DNA of 64,000 nucleotides from CAWCVR01 sp963799105 (GTDB taxonomy: Bacteria > Acidobacteriota > Terriglobia > Bryobacterales > Bryobacteraceae): positions 310,001-374,000 of the forward strand of contig CAWCVR010000007.1 in assembly GCA_963799105.1 (NCBI GenBank), in the 5' to 3' direction. Of the stretch, positions 44,703 to 53,381 are shown one piece after another. Numbering within the stretch: the stretch's first letter is position 1; each line of letters opens with the position of its first letter. Below the pieces are notes generated by a model. That model did no database searches. It was not told the DNA's origin and was given only the letters and a program-made list of their open reading frames with translations. The position numbers were made by a program, and so were the translations under genes.

Positions 44703-45536
44703 TCAATGCGTCATGGCGTACACGACGTAGTTCACGCCCAGGCGCATGGCCAGATCCGCCATGGCGGCGGGGTAGCGGGGGTTATCGGCCCATTCCCACG
44801 CGTCGCCGATATCGCTGTTGTAGGAGATAGCCACCAGGATGCGGCCGTGGGCGTCGGCGATGGCGCGCCAGTGCGCGCCCTTGCCGCCGTCCCAGGCGTT
44901 CTTCGATCCTTCGCGCAGGTGCGACCAACCGACCACCTGCATGCGATCCTGCAAGTCGTAGACGGTGTGAAAAATGGGATCGTCGTCCGGCAGTTCCTTG
45001 ATTTCGTATTCGGGGAACGCGGTGCGGATGCGCCTGGCGAATTCGTTCCACTCGGCGTTGCCGTGGAAATCGTCGGCCATGAAGAAGCCGCCGCGCAGGC
45101 AGTACTCGCGCAGCGCCTTGCCCTGCGATTCGGTGAGACCCCATTCGCCGGGCTGCACGGCGTAGAGCCAGGGCCAGTCGAAGGCGTCGCCCTCATCGAG
45201 GTTGACGACCTGTTCGACGGAGCGGACGTGGATGCGAGTGAGGCGGCGAAGGGCGAGCGAGAAGTGACGGTCGGCGCGCGGAAAATCCTGAGTCCACAGG
45301 GAGTTCCCCTGGTGCCAATCCCAATCGCGGCCGCGGTAGCCGTTGAGAGGTCCGGGAGGGAACATGAGGCGCGCGAAGGCCCACTCGGCTTTTTCCCGGT
45401 AATCGGGCGGGAGCGGGACATCGCCGATGCCGTATTCGACGCCGGGGAATTGGCGGAACGGGCGCTGAAACGCGAACAGCGCGCCCAGAAAACCCAGGCC
45501 GCCCAGCATCCAACACAAGGCCCTTGGTGGGAACAT
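44703..45536 (-). CDS. DUF4159 domain protein, exported
   Basis: 277 residues. ATG 45536 follows AGAGAGGG at four bases; the GTG at 45566 has no such site. The N-terminus (LCWMLGGLGFLGALFAFQ) is a signal or membrane anchor. The body has VEYGIGDVPLPPDYREKAEW, DWHQGNSLWTQDFPRADRHF, WPWLYAVQPGEWGLTESQGK and LREYCLRGGFFMADDFHGNA, the glutamine-amidotransferase-like DUF4159 pattern. In other bacteria this domain occurs near VWA and AAA proteins of the MoxR type, but no such neighbours are present here. Function not established. The end is eight bases from that of alaC. Confidence 0.86.
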   Translation of the reverse strand: MFPPRALCWMLGGLGFLGALFAFQRPFRQFPGVEYGIGDVPLPPDYREKAEWAFARLMFPPGPLNGYRGRDWDWHQGNSLWTQDFPRADRHFSLALRRLTRIHVRSVEQVVNLDEGDAFDWPWLYAVQPGEWGLTESQGKALREYCLRGGFFMADDFHGNAEWNEFARRIRTAFPEYEIKELPDDDPIFHTVYDLQDRMQVVGWSHLREGSKNAWDGGKGAHWRAIADAHGRILVAISYNSDIGDAWEWADNPRYPAAMADLAMRLGVNYVVYAMTH

Positions 45537-45602
45537 CCAGCCCTCTCTTGAAGGATAGGATATCACTGCCGCGAGTTTGGTAAACTGTAAGAGTCTGTCG
45601 GC

Positions 45603-45677
45603 GGCGCTATCGTCTAACGGTTAGGACGGAGCCCTCTCAAGGCTTAAATACGGGTTCGATTCCCGTTAGCGCTACCA
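45603..45677 (+). tRNA. tRNA-Glu (CTC), CCA encoded
   Basis: Acceptor GGCGCTA pairs with TAGCGCT (first pair G-U). The anticodon arm GAGCC-CTCTCAA-GGCTT shows anticodon CTC. The T arm is ACGGGTTCGATTCCCGT, and discriminator A with CCA is encoded. The 3' half is the target of an integrative element: the last 24 bases recur at 47497-47520. Confidence 0.93.
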
Positions 45678-45719
45678 ATTCCTCATAGACTTACGGGCAA
45701 TGCGCTGTGACGCGCAACG
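45654..45719 (+). repeat. Direct repeat 1, candidate attachment site in tRNA-Glu
   Basis: The 66 bases from the T arm of tRNA-Glu (GTTCGATTCCCGTTAGCGCT onwards) through TGCGCTGTGACGCGCAACG are repeated at 47497-47562 with 60 identical positions by eye. The tRNA part is perfect over 25 bases. This is the classic position for att sites of tyrosine-recombinase elements. Confidence 0.75.
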
Positions 45720-45799
45720 CGCCAGCAGAGTCCCCCAAATTAACACCCAACTCGGATATTGGCACGAGCCGCTCCGACCCAGGTCGGGCGCGCCCGTTG

Positions 45800-46330
45800 C
45801 GCGGTAGCCCAGGCTTGGTAGAACGAGCCGCCTCGACATCACGCCCCTTCATCTGAGCCGCGAGTGGACGCGGTTGCTGAGGTGCGGCGGCCACACGCGC
45901 AAGTCCAAGACGCCTCGCGCCATGAAGCCGAAGACGGTCAGGAACATCGCTGGCATGGTGTCCTCTGCATTTGTGCGCGCGATCAAGTGGGGGCTGGCCA
46001 CCACAAATCCTGTCACCCACAGCGACCTCCCAAAGGTGAGGAAGCGCATCGGAATGGCACTGCTCCCGTCCGAGCAGGATCGCCTGACCCAGTGTGCAAC
46101 CGGCCCATGGTGCCTCCCGGTGTTCCTGGATGTGGCGGCAGCGACCGGTGCGCGGCGCGGAGAGGTCTTGGCTCTCCGATGGTCGGAACGTCAAAGGCAT
46201 GGTCGTCTTAATTGATCGATCACTCTGCCAGACGAGGGACGGGCTGGTGTTCAAGAGCACCAAGACGGAGGAGCTTCGCAAGGTTGAGTTGCCCGCACAC
46301 GCCCTTCGTCCGGCGTTCCAGAAGGCATAG
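45800..46330 (+). pseudogene. Tyrosine recombinase (phage-type integrase) relic, central part
   Basis: The first frame reads ITPLHLSREWTRLL, PKTVRNIAGMVSSAFVRAIK and TNPVTHSDLP. It continues with WCLPVFLDVAAATGARRGEV and LALRWS, covering the core-binding domain and the first catalytic arginine (GARRGE). Register is lost near 46180. A second frame continues with VVLIDRSLCQTRDGLVFKST and KTEELRKVELPAHALRP to a stop at 46330. The N-terminus is missing and the rest of the catalytic domain is absent. The element is adjacent to tRNA-Glu, the likely integration site. Not functional. Confidence 0.75.
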
Positions 46331-46380
46331 AACAGCTACCTCTTGGTACCAGAACAGGAAATCAACTTGATGTGGTGCGA

Positions 46381-47076
46381 TTATGCGCGCTTGCGCCGCA
46401 GCCCGAGGAGCAGCAACCCGAACCCGGTCAGGACAGTTGGGTACGGTTCCGGGACCTTTTCGGAAAAGTGCTCCTGAATGGCGGAGATGGTGACTATGTC
46501 CGAACCGTTGGAAGGCGACTCCAGGTGAATTCGGGTTGTGACTGTCGCCACACTGACGTAGGGGGAAAAGTCGACGTGCGCCGAAGTGACGCTGAAACCA
46601 TCGGGGCCGACTTGGGTGACCAGTGGCGTTCCCGCCGGATTGTTGGAGAAAGATTCCGTAACCATACCAAACCCCTGGCCCGTCGATTGGGTGTGAGAAC
46701 CCGCCGTCGAAAGGCTGTAATCGTCAATGACGGCCGACCCACTTAGCGTGCCGATACTGTATGTAATAACGGCATCCAGCGTGTCGCCGGGGAACACCAG
46801 GAAACCGCCAACCGAGAAAATCAGGCCCGGATTGCTAACGCCGTCACCGGGATCTGGCACGACGGCTAACTCACTGGCGTCAGGCCCAGGGCCGCTGTCG
46901 AAGACCGCGCTGTAGGTGAAGTCATAGAACAGCTTGTCCCCGACCTGGCACGCGTTGGAAATGCCGTTGTAGTTGGCAATATATTGGTCAAATCCGACAT
47001 TTCCGCAAAGCTGCGCGGCGGCTGCGCTACCAGCCAAAATCAACAGCGCCAATGAGATTAACATTATCCGCTTCAT
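46381..47076 (-). CDS. PEP-CTERM sorted exported protein
   Basis: 231 residues. ATG 47076 is preceded by AAGGAA at nine bases and opens a signal peptide (IMLISLALLILAGSAAAA). The mature part is beta-rich and serine/threonine-rich with few charged residues. The C-terminus has the sorting tag VPEP followed by a hydrophobic stretch (TVLTGFGLLLLGL) and the basic end RRKRA. Proteins with this tag are recognised by exosortase and usually end up in exopolysaccharide or on the surface. No exosortase gene is in this window. It lies between the two att-like repeats, so it may be cargo of the decayed element. Confidence 0.85.
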   Translation of the reverse strand: MKRIMLISLALLILAGSAAAAQLCGNVGFDQYIANYNGISNACQVGDKLFYDFTYSAVFDSGPGPDASELAVVPDPGDGVSNPGLIFSVGGFLVFPGDTLDAVITYSIGTLSGSAVIDDYSLSTAGSHTQSTGQGFGMVTESFSNNPAGTPLVTQVGPDGFSVTSAHVDFSPYVSVATVTTRIHLESPSNGSDIVTISAIQEHFSEKVPEPYPTVLTGFGLLLLGLRRKRA

Positions 47077-47496
47077 TGGATTAGGTTCCTTCGACCCCAT
47101 TAACCGACGATAGCAGTTTAAGCGTGCGGAGGTGGGTGAGTCAAGGTTATCAGTACCATTTTGCGGTCTGATGGGTCTGACGGGGCGTGAACGGGCGGCC
47201 TTTCTGCGTTTGAAGGCGCGCGTTGCGCCGGTGGCCACCACCGTCCGCGCGGCCTCGTCCGGCGCGCCCTGGCGGCCCCGTGGCGCAAACCCGCCGCGCC
47301 CCGGAGCAGGCGGCCGTCCCGGCCCAAATGGACGCGGTTTTCGGCAGTTCGACGCGCTTGTGTTTGAGGGCGCCGCCCCATGACCGCCCATGACGTCAGC
47401 CCCCGTGGCGGCATTCTGCGGATCGCGCCAAGACAAACACGTATGAAAACGCAAGACTTAGTGCAAACGCGGACAAACCCGGACGGCCTTTAGCGC

Positions 47497-47562
47497 GTTC
47501 GATTCCCGTTAGCGCTACCAAGTTTTCATAGAGTTACGGGCTTTGCGCTGTGACGCGCAACG
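47497..47562 (+). repeat. Direct repeat 2, partial tRNA-Glu copy
   Basis: GTTCGATTCCCGTTAGCGCT and ACCAA repeat the tRNA-Glu 3' end exactly, and the next 41 bases match with six differences. No tRNA 5' half precedes it, so it is not a gene. It is the expected remnant att site distal to tRNA-Glu. Confidence 0.75.
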
Positions 47563-47739
47563 TTCCAGCCGAGTGGGCGAATTCCCCGAGACATGAGATA
47601 AGCACTAAACCCGGATGTTGGCAGTTGGTTCGCCAGAATTGGCCCGCGTTCGCGCACAGGTGCGCGGACGGCGCGACGGCACCGCCAATTGGTAGGACGG
47701 GCGCCAGGTTGCCGCCGACGAGGCGCCTGGTCGCGGCAC

Positions 47740-47969
47740 TTGAGTCGGGCGCCGGGGACGAGGTAATCATGAGCATCGCCTGGCATGTCTCGCGCGCCAT
47801 GATCTCGCGCTACTCCCACGTTCGGATGGAGGCGAAGCGGCGCGCCCTCGACGAGATCGCCGCGCGCCAGCGTAAAGCCGACGAGAAGCGGAAGGAAGAG
47901 GCGGCGCAGGAGCAGGCTGATGCGGTTCCTCAGCCGCCGGTTAGCTACCGATATTGCAGAGGGTTCTGA
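47740..47969 (+). pseudogene. Tyrosine recombinase relic, C-terminal end
   Basis: The frame reads DEVIMSIAWHVSRAMISRYS, HVRMEAKRRALDEIAARQRK and a lysine/glutamate-rich tail, stopping at 47969. The block HVSR.M.SRYSHVRMEAKR holds the second catalytic histidine/arginine region and the nucleophile tyrosine of phage-type integrases. The preceding 170 bases do not encode the rest of the catalytic domain. It could be the missing tail of the relic at 45800-46330, or part of a second copy. Confidence 0.7.
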
Positions 47970-48136
47970 GCAAGGTGCCGGTCAGCCCTCATCTACATTT
48001 GATGCCTCCCGCATCTCGGCACCCTGCTTAATACCCTTTGCAGTAACACCCGTTGCAACCGTCGGCGGGTAAGTCGTCCAGCCTCTACACATCACCGCCA
48101 CCAGCCCCACCCGCTACAATGGCATTCGGAGAGACA

Positions 48137-49924
48137 ATGTCGAACTCACGCCGGCGATTCCTGAGCTATGCCTCCACCGCGCTGATGACTACGGCCGCGG
48201 CCTGCCGCAAGACCACGCCCGGCTCCGCATCTCCTCCACCCGGAGCCCCACCGGCCTTCGGCACCGCGCCGGACGTGGGCCCACCGGTTTCGCCCGTCAG
48301 TTTCGCGGAAGCGGAGAAACTCGTGCAGTTCGAGATCGGCGCGGCGGACCGCCGGATGGCAGCCGGTAACTGGAGTAAGATGATGGCGCCGCTTTACGAG
48401 CGCCGCACGGGACCACGCAAGGTTCCCTTGCCTCCGTCCGTGGCACCCGCCTCGCGCTGGGACCCCGTGTTGCCGGTCCTGACAACCGATCGTTTCATCC
48501 GCACCGCGGAAGCACCGGGTCCCCTTCCCGCCTCCGATCCGGACATCGCGTTCGCTCCGCTTTCCCGGCTGTCCCGATGGATTGAAACCCGCCAGCTCAC
48601 CTCCGAGCGGCTGACACGCCTCTATCTGGACCGGTTGGGGCGCTTCGACTCACGGCTGCGCTGCGTCATTACGCTGACGCCCGATCTGGCTCTGTCGCAA
48701 GCGCGGCAGGCCGATCGCGAGATCGCCGCTGGACGCTACCGCGGCCCGCTCCACGGCGTACCGTGGGGCGCCAAGGACCTGCTCGACACCTCCGGCATCC
48801 CCACCACCTATGGCGCTGAGCCATACCGCAACCGCGTGCCGGCGCAGGATGCCGCGGTGGTGAAGCGCCTGCACGATGCCGGAGCGGTCCTGGTTGCCAA
48901 GCTGAGCCTCGGCGCGCTGGCGCTTAACAACGTCTGGTACGGCGGCCAGACCATGAATCCGTGGCTCCCCGAGGAAGGCTCGTCCGGATCGAGTGCCGGT
49001 CCCGGCGCCGCCGTTGCCGCGGGCCTGGTTGGTTTTGCCATCGGCAGCGAGACCGAAGGCAGCATCGTCAGCCCTTCCATGCGCTGCGGCGTCACGGGAT
49101 TGCGGCCCACCTTCGGCCGCGTGCCACGCACGGGCGCGATGACCCTCTGCTGGTCGCTCGACAAACTCGGACCCATGACCCGCGGCGTCGAGGACGCGTT
49201 CCTCGTCCTGCATGCCATTTCCGGCCCCGACCCGGGCGACATCTCGAGCGTACCCAGCCGCCTCGAGTTCGATGCCACGGCCTCCGCCGCCGGCCTGCGC
49301 GTCGGATACTTCCCGGCGTGGATGAAGGAAAGCCCCGCCACCGAGGTCGATCGCCATGCGCTCGATGTCGCGCGGAAGCTCGGCATGGTGCCCGTCGAGG
49401 TATCCCTACCCGACTGGCCTTACGACTCGCTCAACCTGATCCTCTTCGCCGAGAGTGCCGCCGCGTTCGAGGATCTTACTCTCGCCGGCGGCCTGAGGGA
49501 ACTCAAGGCCCAGGTTCCCGATGCCTGGCCCAACATCTTTCGCCAGGCCCGCTTTCTCTCCGCGGTGGACTTCGTGCAGGCCGACCGCTTCCGCCGCAGA
49601 GTGGCCGAGGAAATGGCGCGCGTATTCGCCCAGGTGGATCTGCTGCTGGTCCCTTCGCTGCGCGATGAGACGCTGACCATCGCCAATTTCACCGGCCATC
49701 CCTCGCTGACTCTTCGTGCCGGCTTCGTGGAAGTTTCCGAGGCGCGCAGCGACTGGGCGCCGGACCCGGCGCATCCCCTGCCCCGGTTTTCGCCGCCGCG
49801 CCGCGTGCCCCACGGCATCACCCTGATCGGGCGCCTTTTCGACGAGGGCACCCTGGGATGCGCCGGGCTCGCCTTCGAGCGCACCCTGGACGTTGCCGGC
49901 GCACGCCCCGCGGGTTTCTCGTGA
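48137..49924 (+). CDS. Amidase-signature enzyme, exported (Tat and lipobox)
   Basis: 595 residues. ATG 48137 follows CGGAGAG. The N-terminus combines an RRRF twin-arginine-like motif with a possible lipobox (TTAAAC, cysteine near residue 24), so it may be a lipoprotein. The amidase-signature Ser-Ser-Lys triad is visible. The lysine is in VPWGAKDLLDTSG, the cis-serine in EGSSGSSAGPGAAVAAGLV, and the nucleophile region is AIGSETEGSIVSPSMRCGVT. The motif GLRPTFGRVPRTGAM is also conserved. The family hydrolyses amides; the substrate is not deducible. About 160 residues before the amidase core have no recognised domain. No operon partner on the same strand. Confidence 0.87.
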   Translation: MSNSRRRFLSYASTALMTTAAACRKTTPGSASPPPGAPPAFGTAPDVGPPVSPVSFAEAEKLVQFEIGAADRRMAAGNWSKMMAPLYERRTGPRKVPLPPSVAPASRWDPVLPVLTTDRFIRTAEAPGPLPASDPDIAFAPLSRLSRWIETRQLTSERLTRLYLDRLGRFDSRLRCVITLTPDLALSQARQADREIAAGRYRGPLHGVPWGAKDLLDTSGIPTTYGAEPYRNRVPAQDAAVVKRLHDAGAVLVAKLSLGALALNNVWYGGQTMNPWLPEEGSSGSSAGPGAAVAAGLVGFAIGSETEGSIVSPSMRCGVTGLRPTFGRVPRTGAMTLCWSLDKLGPMTRGVEDAFLVLHAISGPDPGDISSVPSRLEFDATASAAGLRVGYFPAWMKESPATEVDRHALDVARKLGMVPVEVSLPDWPYDSLNLILFAESAAAFEDLTLAGGLRELKAQVPDAWPNIFRQARFLSAVDFVQADRFRRRVAEEMARVFAQVDLLLVPSLRDETLTIANFTGHPSLTLRAGFVEVSEARSDWAPDPAHPLPRFSPPRRVPHGITLIGRLFDEGTLGCAGLAFERTLDVAGARPAGFS

Positions 49925-49950
49925 GATCCCGCCCGGCCCATTGAACGGCA

Positions 49951-50697
49951 TCAGTTCAGCCCGAACGCATCCCATGGAAGGGCGTTACGGATGGTCAAGC
50001 GCCGAGTTTCCGATTCGCCGATGCTGATTCCCTCCCCGGCCCACCCGAAGCGCTTGAGAAACTCCGGCGTATTGTACGGGAGATCTTTGGCAACTCCGAA
50101 ATCCCCAAGCCAGGCGAAGACCAGGTAGTCCCCCGCTGGCATGCCCTCCGCATGAAACTCCGTGAGCCGGTTTGCCGTAACGGCCGAGTTCAAGGCCGTC
50201 GCAGGCGTCTCATTTCGCTGGCGGAAGGCCTTGGGGAGCACGGCAAACATCTCGCGCCGCAAAACCAGAGAACCGCCGGCTTCCCGCAGAAAGGCAACAT
50301 CCACGCCCTCGTCCAAGTTGGCGCCTGGGAGCGCAACCGATCCCTGAACTGTGGCTGAACCCGCAGAAATCACGATTTCCAACGGCTCCAGCTCAGTGTC
50401 GCCGACCAGCATGCCATCGGCCGGGACATCGTGCCCTGCTTGACGGATGGATCGGACGAAGGTGGCTCCGTTGGTATCCACCCTCACCTGGTATCTGCCG
50501 GCACTAAGTTGATCGAAGAAGAAAGTACCGTCGGGATTGGAGTTCATATGCTGCGTGACGCCGGGGGCAACCAGGCGAATCCCAACATCGCCCAGGGGCC
50601 TGCCCGCTTCCCGGGGAAAATCGGCCTTGATAGTGCCCCGAAGGGACCTCAGCGGACCCGGCTCCAGGATGATGTCCTCAACGTCCGGAGGAAGGAT
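49951..50697 (-). pseudogene. C-terminal fragment of a carboxypeptidase-regulatory-like domain protein
   Basis: The frame opens right after a stop at 50698-50700 and runs to the stop at 49951. It reads SLRGTIKADFPREAGRPLGD and VGIRLVAPG, then NPDGTFFFDQLSAGRYQVRV and PAGDYLVFAWLGDFG. These are successive CarboxypepD_reg/Cna-B-like sandwiches typical of large exported Acidobacterial proteins. There is no signal peptide or start at the natural N-terminus; ATG 50547 would give 198 residues without an export signal. I read it as the remaining tail of a longer gene. It is divergent from the aldo/keto reductase and abuts its upstream element. Confidence 0.65.
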
Positions 50698-50715
50698 TCA
50701 GTTCGCCGGGCCAGA

Positions 50716-50772
50716 GGATGGCGGTTCGGATTATACTGAATGAGATTTGGAAGTCCAAAAAGGAAATCCCGG
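50716..50772 (+). promoter_or_regulatory. 57-bp upstream element shared with the flavoprotein gene
   Basis: This is the second copy of the element at 36255-36311. TATACT lies at 50732-50737 and TCCAAAAAGGAAAT spans 50755-50768. It ends five bases before ATG 50778. If TATACT is the -10 box, transcription would start near 50744, giving a leader of about 35 bases that carries AAGGAAAT as a possible, somewhat distant, ribosome-binding sequence. Confidence 0.5.
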
Positions 50773-50777
50773 CTAAT

Positions 50778-51929
50778 ATGGATTCGGATTCTTCACGCAG
50801 GAGTTTTCTCAAAGTTGGGCTGACCCTCCCGGCCATCGGGCTCGCGGGATCTCGCCCCGGCGCCGCGTTTCAGGCGCCATCGTCTGTTCCTTACCGGACC
50901 TTGGGTAAGACGGGATTGAAAGTTTGCCCGGTCGGGTTTGGCACCGGTTTCACGCCCGATCCCTCCATCATCGCCCGCGCCGTCGATCTTGGTATCAACT
51001 ACTTCGACACCGCGAGCGATTACGCCAATGGCAATAGCGAACGCCTGCTGACCCAGGGACTCAAAGGCGTTCCTCGGGACAAGGTGGTGGTGGTTAGCAA
51101 GACCCCCGCCAGGACCCGCGGAGTCTTCATGTCCGATCTTGAGGCCAGCCTGAAGAACCTGTCCACGGACCGGATCGATATCTGGCTGCTCCACGCCAAG
51201 AGCAAGCCCGAGGAGGTTCCGGACGAGTTGCTCGAAGCCGGCAGCGCCGCCAAGAAGCAGGGGAAGATCCGCTTCTTCGGGGTCAGCACGCACGACCTCG
51301 ACCTCATGGCGGACCACTTCCTGAAGGCCGGCAATATCGACGCCGTCACCTTTACCTACAACTTCACCATGGGCAAGGGAAGGGACGCGGCCATCGCCAA
51401 ATTGAGTAAGGCTGGAATCGGCTTGACGGCCATGAAAGTCATGGCCGCGTACGGCGGCGGGCTGCCCAAAATGCCCAAGGGCGGGGGAGAACCGCCGCCA
51501 CAGGCCCTCGGCAATGCCCTCCCCGCGCTCAAATGGGTGCTGCGGAACCCCGCGGTGGCCACCACCATTCCAGGCGTCCGGGACTTGGAAATGCTGGAGC
51601 TGAACATCAGGGCTCTGAGCGAGAAGTTTACCGCCGAGGACGAGAAGCGGCTGGTGGCTCGCAGCGAGGAGGTCCGCCCCTACTACTGCCGGATGTGCTA
51701 TAGCTGCCGCGGCCAGTGTCCCAAGGGCATGCCGGTGCAGGACCAGCTTCGCATCCTGGCGTACGCGGATTTTTACCGGGATTTCCCCCTGGCCCAGAGG
51801 AGTTTTGCCGCCCTGCCGAAAGAGGTGAAGGCCCTGCGTTGCGCGGATTGCGCGGAGTGCCCGGTGCACTGCGTCAACGGCGTGAGGGTCGCCGAACGGC
51901 TCATCCGCGCCCAGGAACTGCTGGCGTAG
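50778..51929 (+). CDS. Tat-exported aldo/keto reductase with two C-terminal Fe-S cysteine clusters
   Basis: 383 residues. I use ATG 50778 because it starts the twin-arginine signal (SRRSFLKVG); the longer frame from 50718 would run through the shared upstream element. The aldo/keto reductase barrel has the catalytic tetrad D77 and Y82 (FDTASDYANG), K108 (VVVSKTPAR) and H139 (IWLLHAKS). After the barrel come two CxxCxxCxxxC clusters, CRMCYSCRGQCPKG and CADCAECPVHCVNG, the pattern of ferredoxin-like [4Fe-4S] sites. The enzyme is thus predicted to be a periplasmic reductase that can pass electrons through two clusters rather than rely on NADPH alone. Substrate unknown. Confidence 0.88.
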   Translation: MDSDSSRRSFLKVGLTLPAIGLAGSRPGAAFQAPSSVPYRTLGKTGLKVCPVGFGTGFTPDPSIIARAVDLGINYFDTASDYANGNSERLLTQGLKGVPRDKVVVVSKTPARTRGVFMSDLEASLKNLSTDRIDIWLLHAKSKPEEVPDELLEAGSAAKKQGKIRFFGVSTHDLDLMADHFLKAGNIDAVTFTYNFTMGKGRDAAIAKLSKAGIGLTAMKVMAAYGGGLPKMPKGGGEPPPQALGNALPALKWVLRNPAVATTIPGVRDLEMLELNIRALSEKFTAEDEKRLVARSEEVRPYYCRMCYSCRGQCPKGMPVQDQLRILAYADFYRDFPLAQRSFAALPKEVKALRCADCAECPVHCVNGVRVAERLIRAQELLA

Positions 51930-52038
51930 AAACGGCGGGCTACCGGCCTACCGGTTCGCTCCGGAGGGCATCCCTCCGCCGCGGGGGCTTTCCGTCACTT
52001 TGAAATCTGCGGGGACTTCGAAGAGCGTATGCGCCGTT

Positions 52039-52065
52039 AAGCCACTTCATGTTCATGTGGCTTTT
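52039..52065 (+). terminator. Possible terminator after the aldo/keto reductase
   Basis: AAGCCAC (52039-52045) pairs with GTGGCTT (52057-52063) over an 11-base loop and is followed by TT. It lies 110 bases after the stop at 51929. The ATG of the next gene falls in the loop, so either the terminator or that start is wrong. Confidence 0.3.
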
Positions 52066-52942
52066 CGCCTTCAACGGTTTGTTGTATGCGATCTTGACGA
52101 TCGTGTCCGGAGAATGCTGCGGCCAAGTGCCGAATTTACGGTCCCCGGCTGAAGCCATTGCCGCGACGGTTTTGATCGCGGGCGTATCGGTAACCATCAC
52201 TCAAGCCGCGGTGCCTCAGCCTATCATCGCGGCGCTGGTAAATGCGGCCAACTTCGAGAGCGGGCCGATATCGCCGGGCGAGATCGTCACTCTCGGCGGA
52301 ACCGGTCTCGGACCTTCGGCCCCGGCAGGATTGACGCTCGACCAAAACGGCAAGGTTTCCACCCTGGTGGGTGGTGTGCCGGTTCTGTTCAGTGGTTACC
52401 CGGCTCCATTGACGTACGTGAGCTCGACGCAGATCAACGCGGTAGTGCCATACGAGATCCAGGGCCTTTTGAGCCCCGCCGTGCAGGTTAAGTTCCAGGG
52501 GCGGACTTCGAGTGCTTTCTCGCTGACGCCTGCCGCTTCCGCCCCGGCCATCCTCACGTTCAATGGTTCGGGAACTGGTCCTGCCGCGGCCCTGAACCAG
52601 GACAACAGCTACAACGCGCCCAGCAACCCGGCCCCAAAGGGCAGCTATCTCACTTTGATCCTGACCGGCGAAGGGCAGACATTTCCGCGGGGAGTGACGG
52701 GAAAAGTAACGACCGTTGCGGTTACCGCTCCGTTGTCGCCACAGCCCGTGCTACAGGTGGCAGTTCTCATCGGCGGCCAACCAGCGTACGCCAGCTTTTA
52801 CGGAGAAGCGCCAGGCTTGGTTTCGGGCGTGATGCAACTCAACGTCCAGATTCCCACCAATGTCCCGTCCGGCAGCCTTCCGATATCGGTATCAGTCGGC
52901 GGAAACGCCAGCCGGAACGGGGTGATAGTTTCGGTGCAATAG
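52049..52942 (+). CDS. TIGR03437-domain protein
   Basis: 297 residues from ATG 52049, preceded by no clear ribosome-binding sequence, so the start is uncertain. The N-terminal stretch FMWLFAFNGLLYAILTIV is hydrophobic and could be a signal or anchor. From residue 50 the TIGR03437 domain is complete: PIIAALVNAANFESGPISPG, IVTLGGTGLGP, VGGVPVLFSGYPAPLTYVSS, TQINAVVPYEIQG, then a second half with LTLILTGEGQTFP, ending VMQLNVQIPTNVPSG. In the lineage this domain usually caps longer exported proteins. Here it is nearly the whole protein, so a lost 5' part is possible. No partner gene evident. Confidence 0.75.
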   Translation: MFMWLFAFNGLLYAILTIVSGECCGQVPNLRSPAEAIAATVLIAGVSVTITQAAVPQPIIAALVNAANFESGPISPGEIVTLGGTGLGPSAPAGLTLDQNGKVSTLVGGVPVLFSGYPAPLTYVSSTQINAVVPYEIQGLLSPAVQVKFQGRTSSAFSLTPAASAPAILTFNGSGTGPAAALNQDNSYNAPSNPAPKGSYLTLILTGEGQTFPRGVTGKVTTVAVTAPLSPQPVLQVAVLIGGQPAYASFYGEAPGLVSGVMQLNVQIPTNVPSGSLPISVSVGGNASRNGVIVSVQ

Positions 52943-53381
52943 CATCTTGGCCGCCGACCCAAGGCGGCGGCAAGGTCTGAAATTCGAACATGGCGGCGGC
53001 CCGGCGATTCTTCTCACGATCTTGTGGTCGAACGGCAACCGTGGATGGTCATTCTCCGGGAGCGGCCTTTTGGCCCGGCCGAACGCCAGTTCCGTCTTGC
53101 CGGAAAGACCCAAACCGGGAAGCCGCTCCTTTGAAGCGATTCCCACAGACGGTTCTCCGTCCCCCACGTCCTGGTCTGCCTGATTTCGCCGGTCCCATCG
53201 CCTACGTCTACCCCGTCGCCAGTGCGAGGGCGCCGATCCGTCTTTCCATGCTTCCGAACAGACGGCTGGTCAGGTGGCTCTCAACCAGCATCAGCCAGTA
53301 GTGACGGGTGTGCTTGACCACTCGGCCGCCCGTGCTCAAGAGAATGCTGCCAGCAAACGACAGGATCCAACGATAGAGGCA
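52943..53381. other. Spacer with no supported gene
   Basis: 439 bases between a plus-strand TIGR03437 gene and the end of the minus-strand HEAT-repeat gene. The open frames are short and have no recognisable motif. I see no hairpin with a T-run and no repeat. Confidence 0.6.

Larger units (their letters stand above)
45654..47562. mobile_element. Decayed tRNA-Glu-targeted integrative element (about 1.9 kb)
   Basis: Two 66-base direct repeats, the first overlapping the 3' end of tRNA-Glu, bracket an N-terminal/central recombinase relic and a PEP-CTERM protein gene. The recombinase C-terminus lies just outside the second repeat (47740-47969). This suggests either two tandem elements that recombined or one element cut by a later event. 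No intact integrase remains. The spacer 47077-47496 inside has no gene that I can support. Confidence 0.6.

Noticed and set aside
51940..52200. 86-residue minus-strand frame over the start of the TIGR03437 gene
   Set aside because: No domain, no start signal, and it overlaps better-supported coding sequence.
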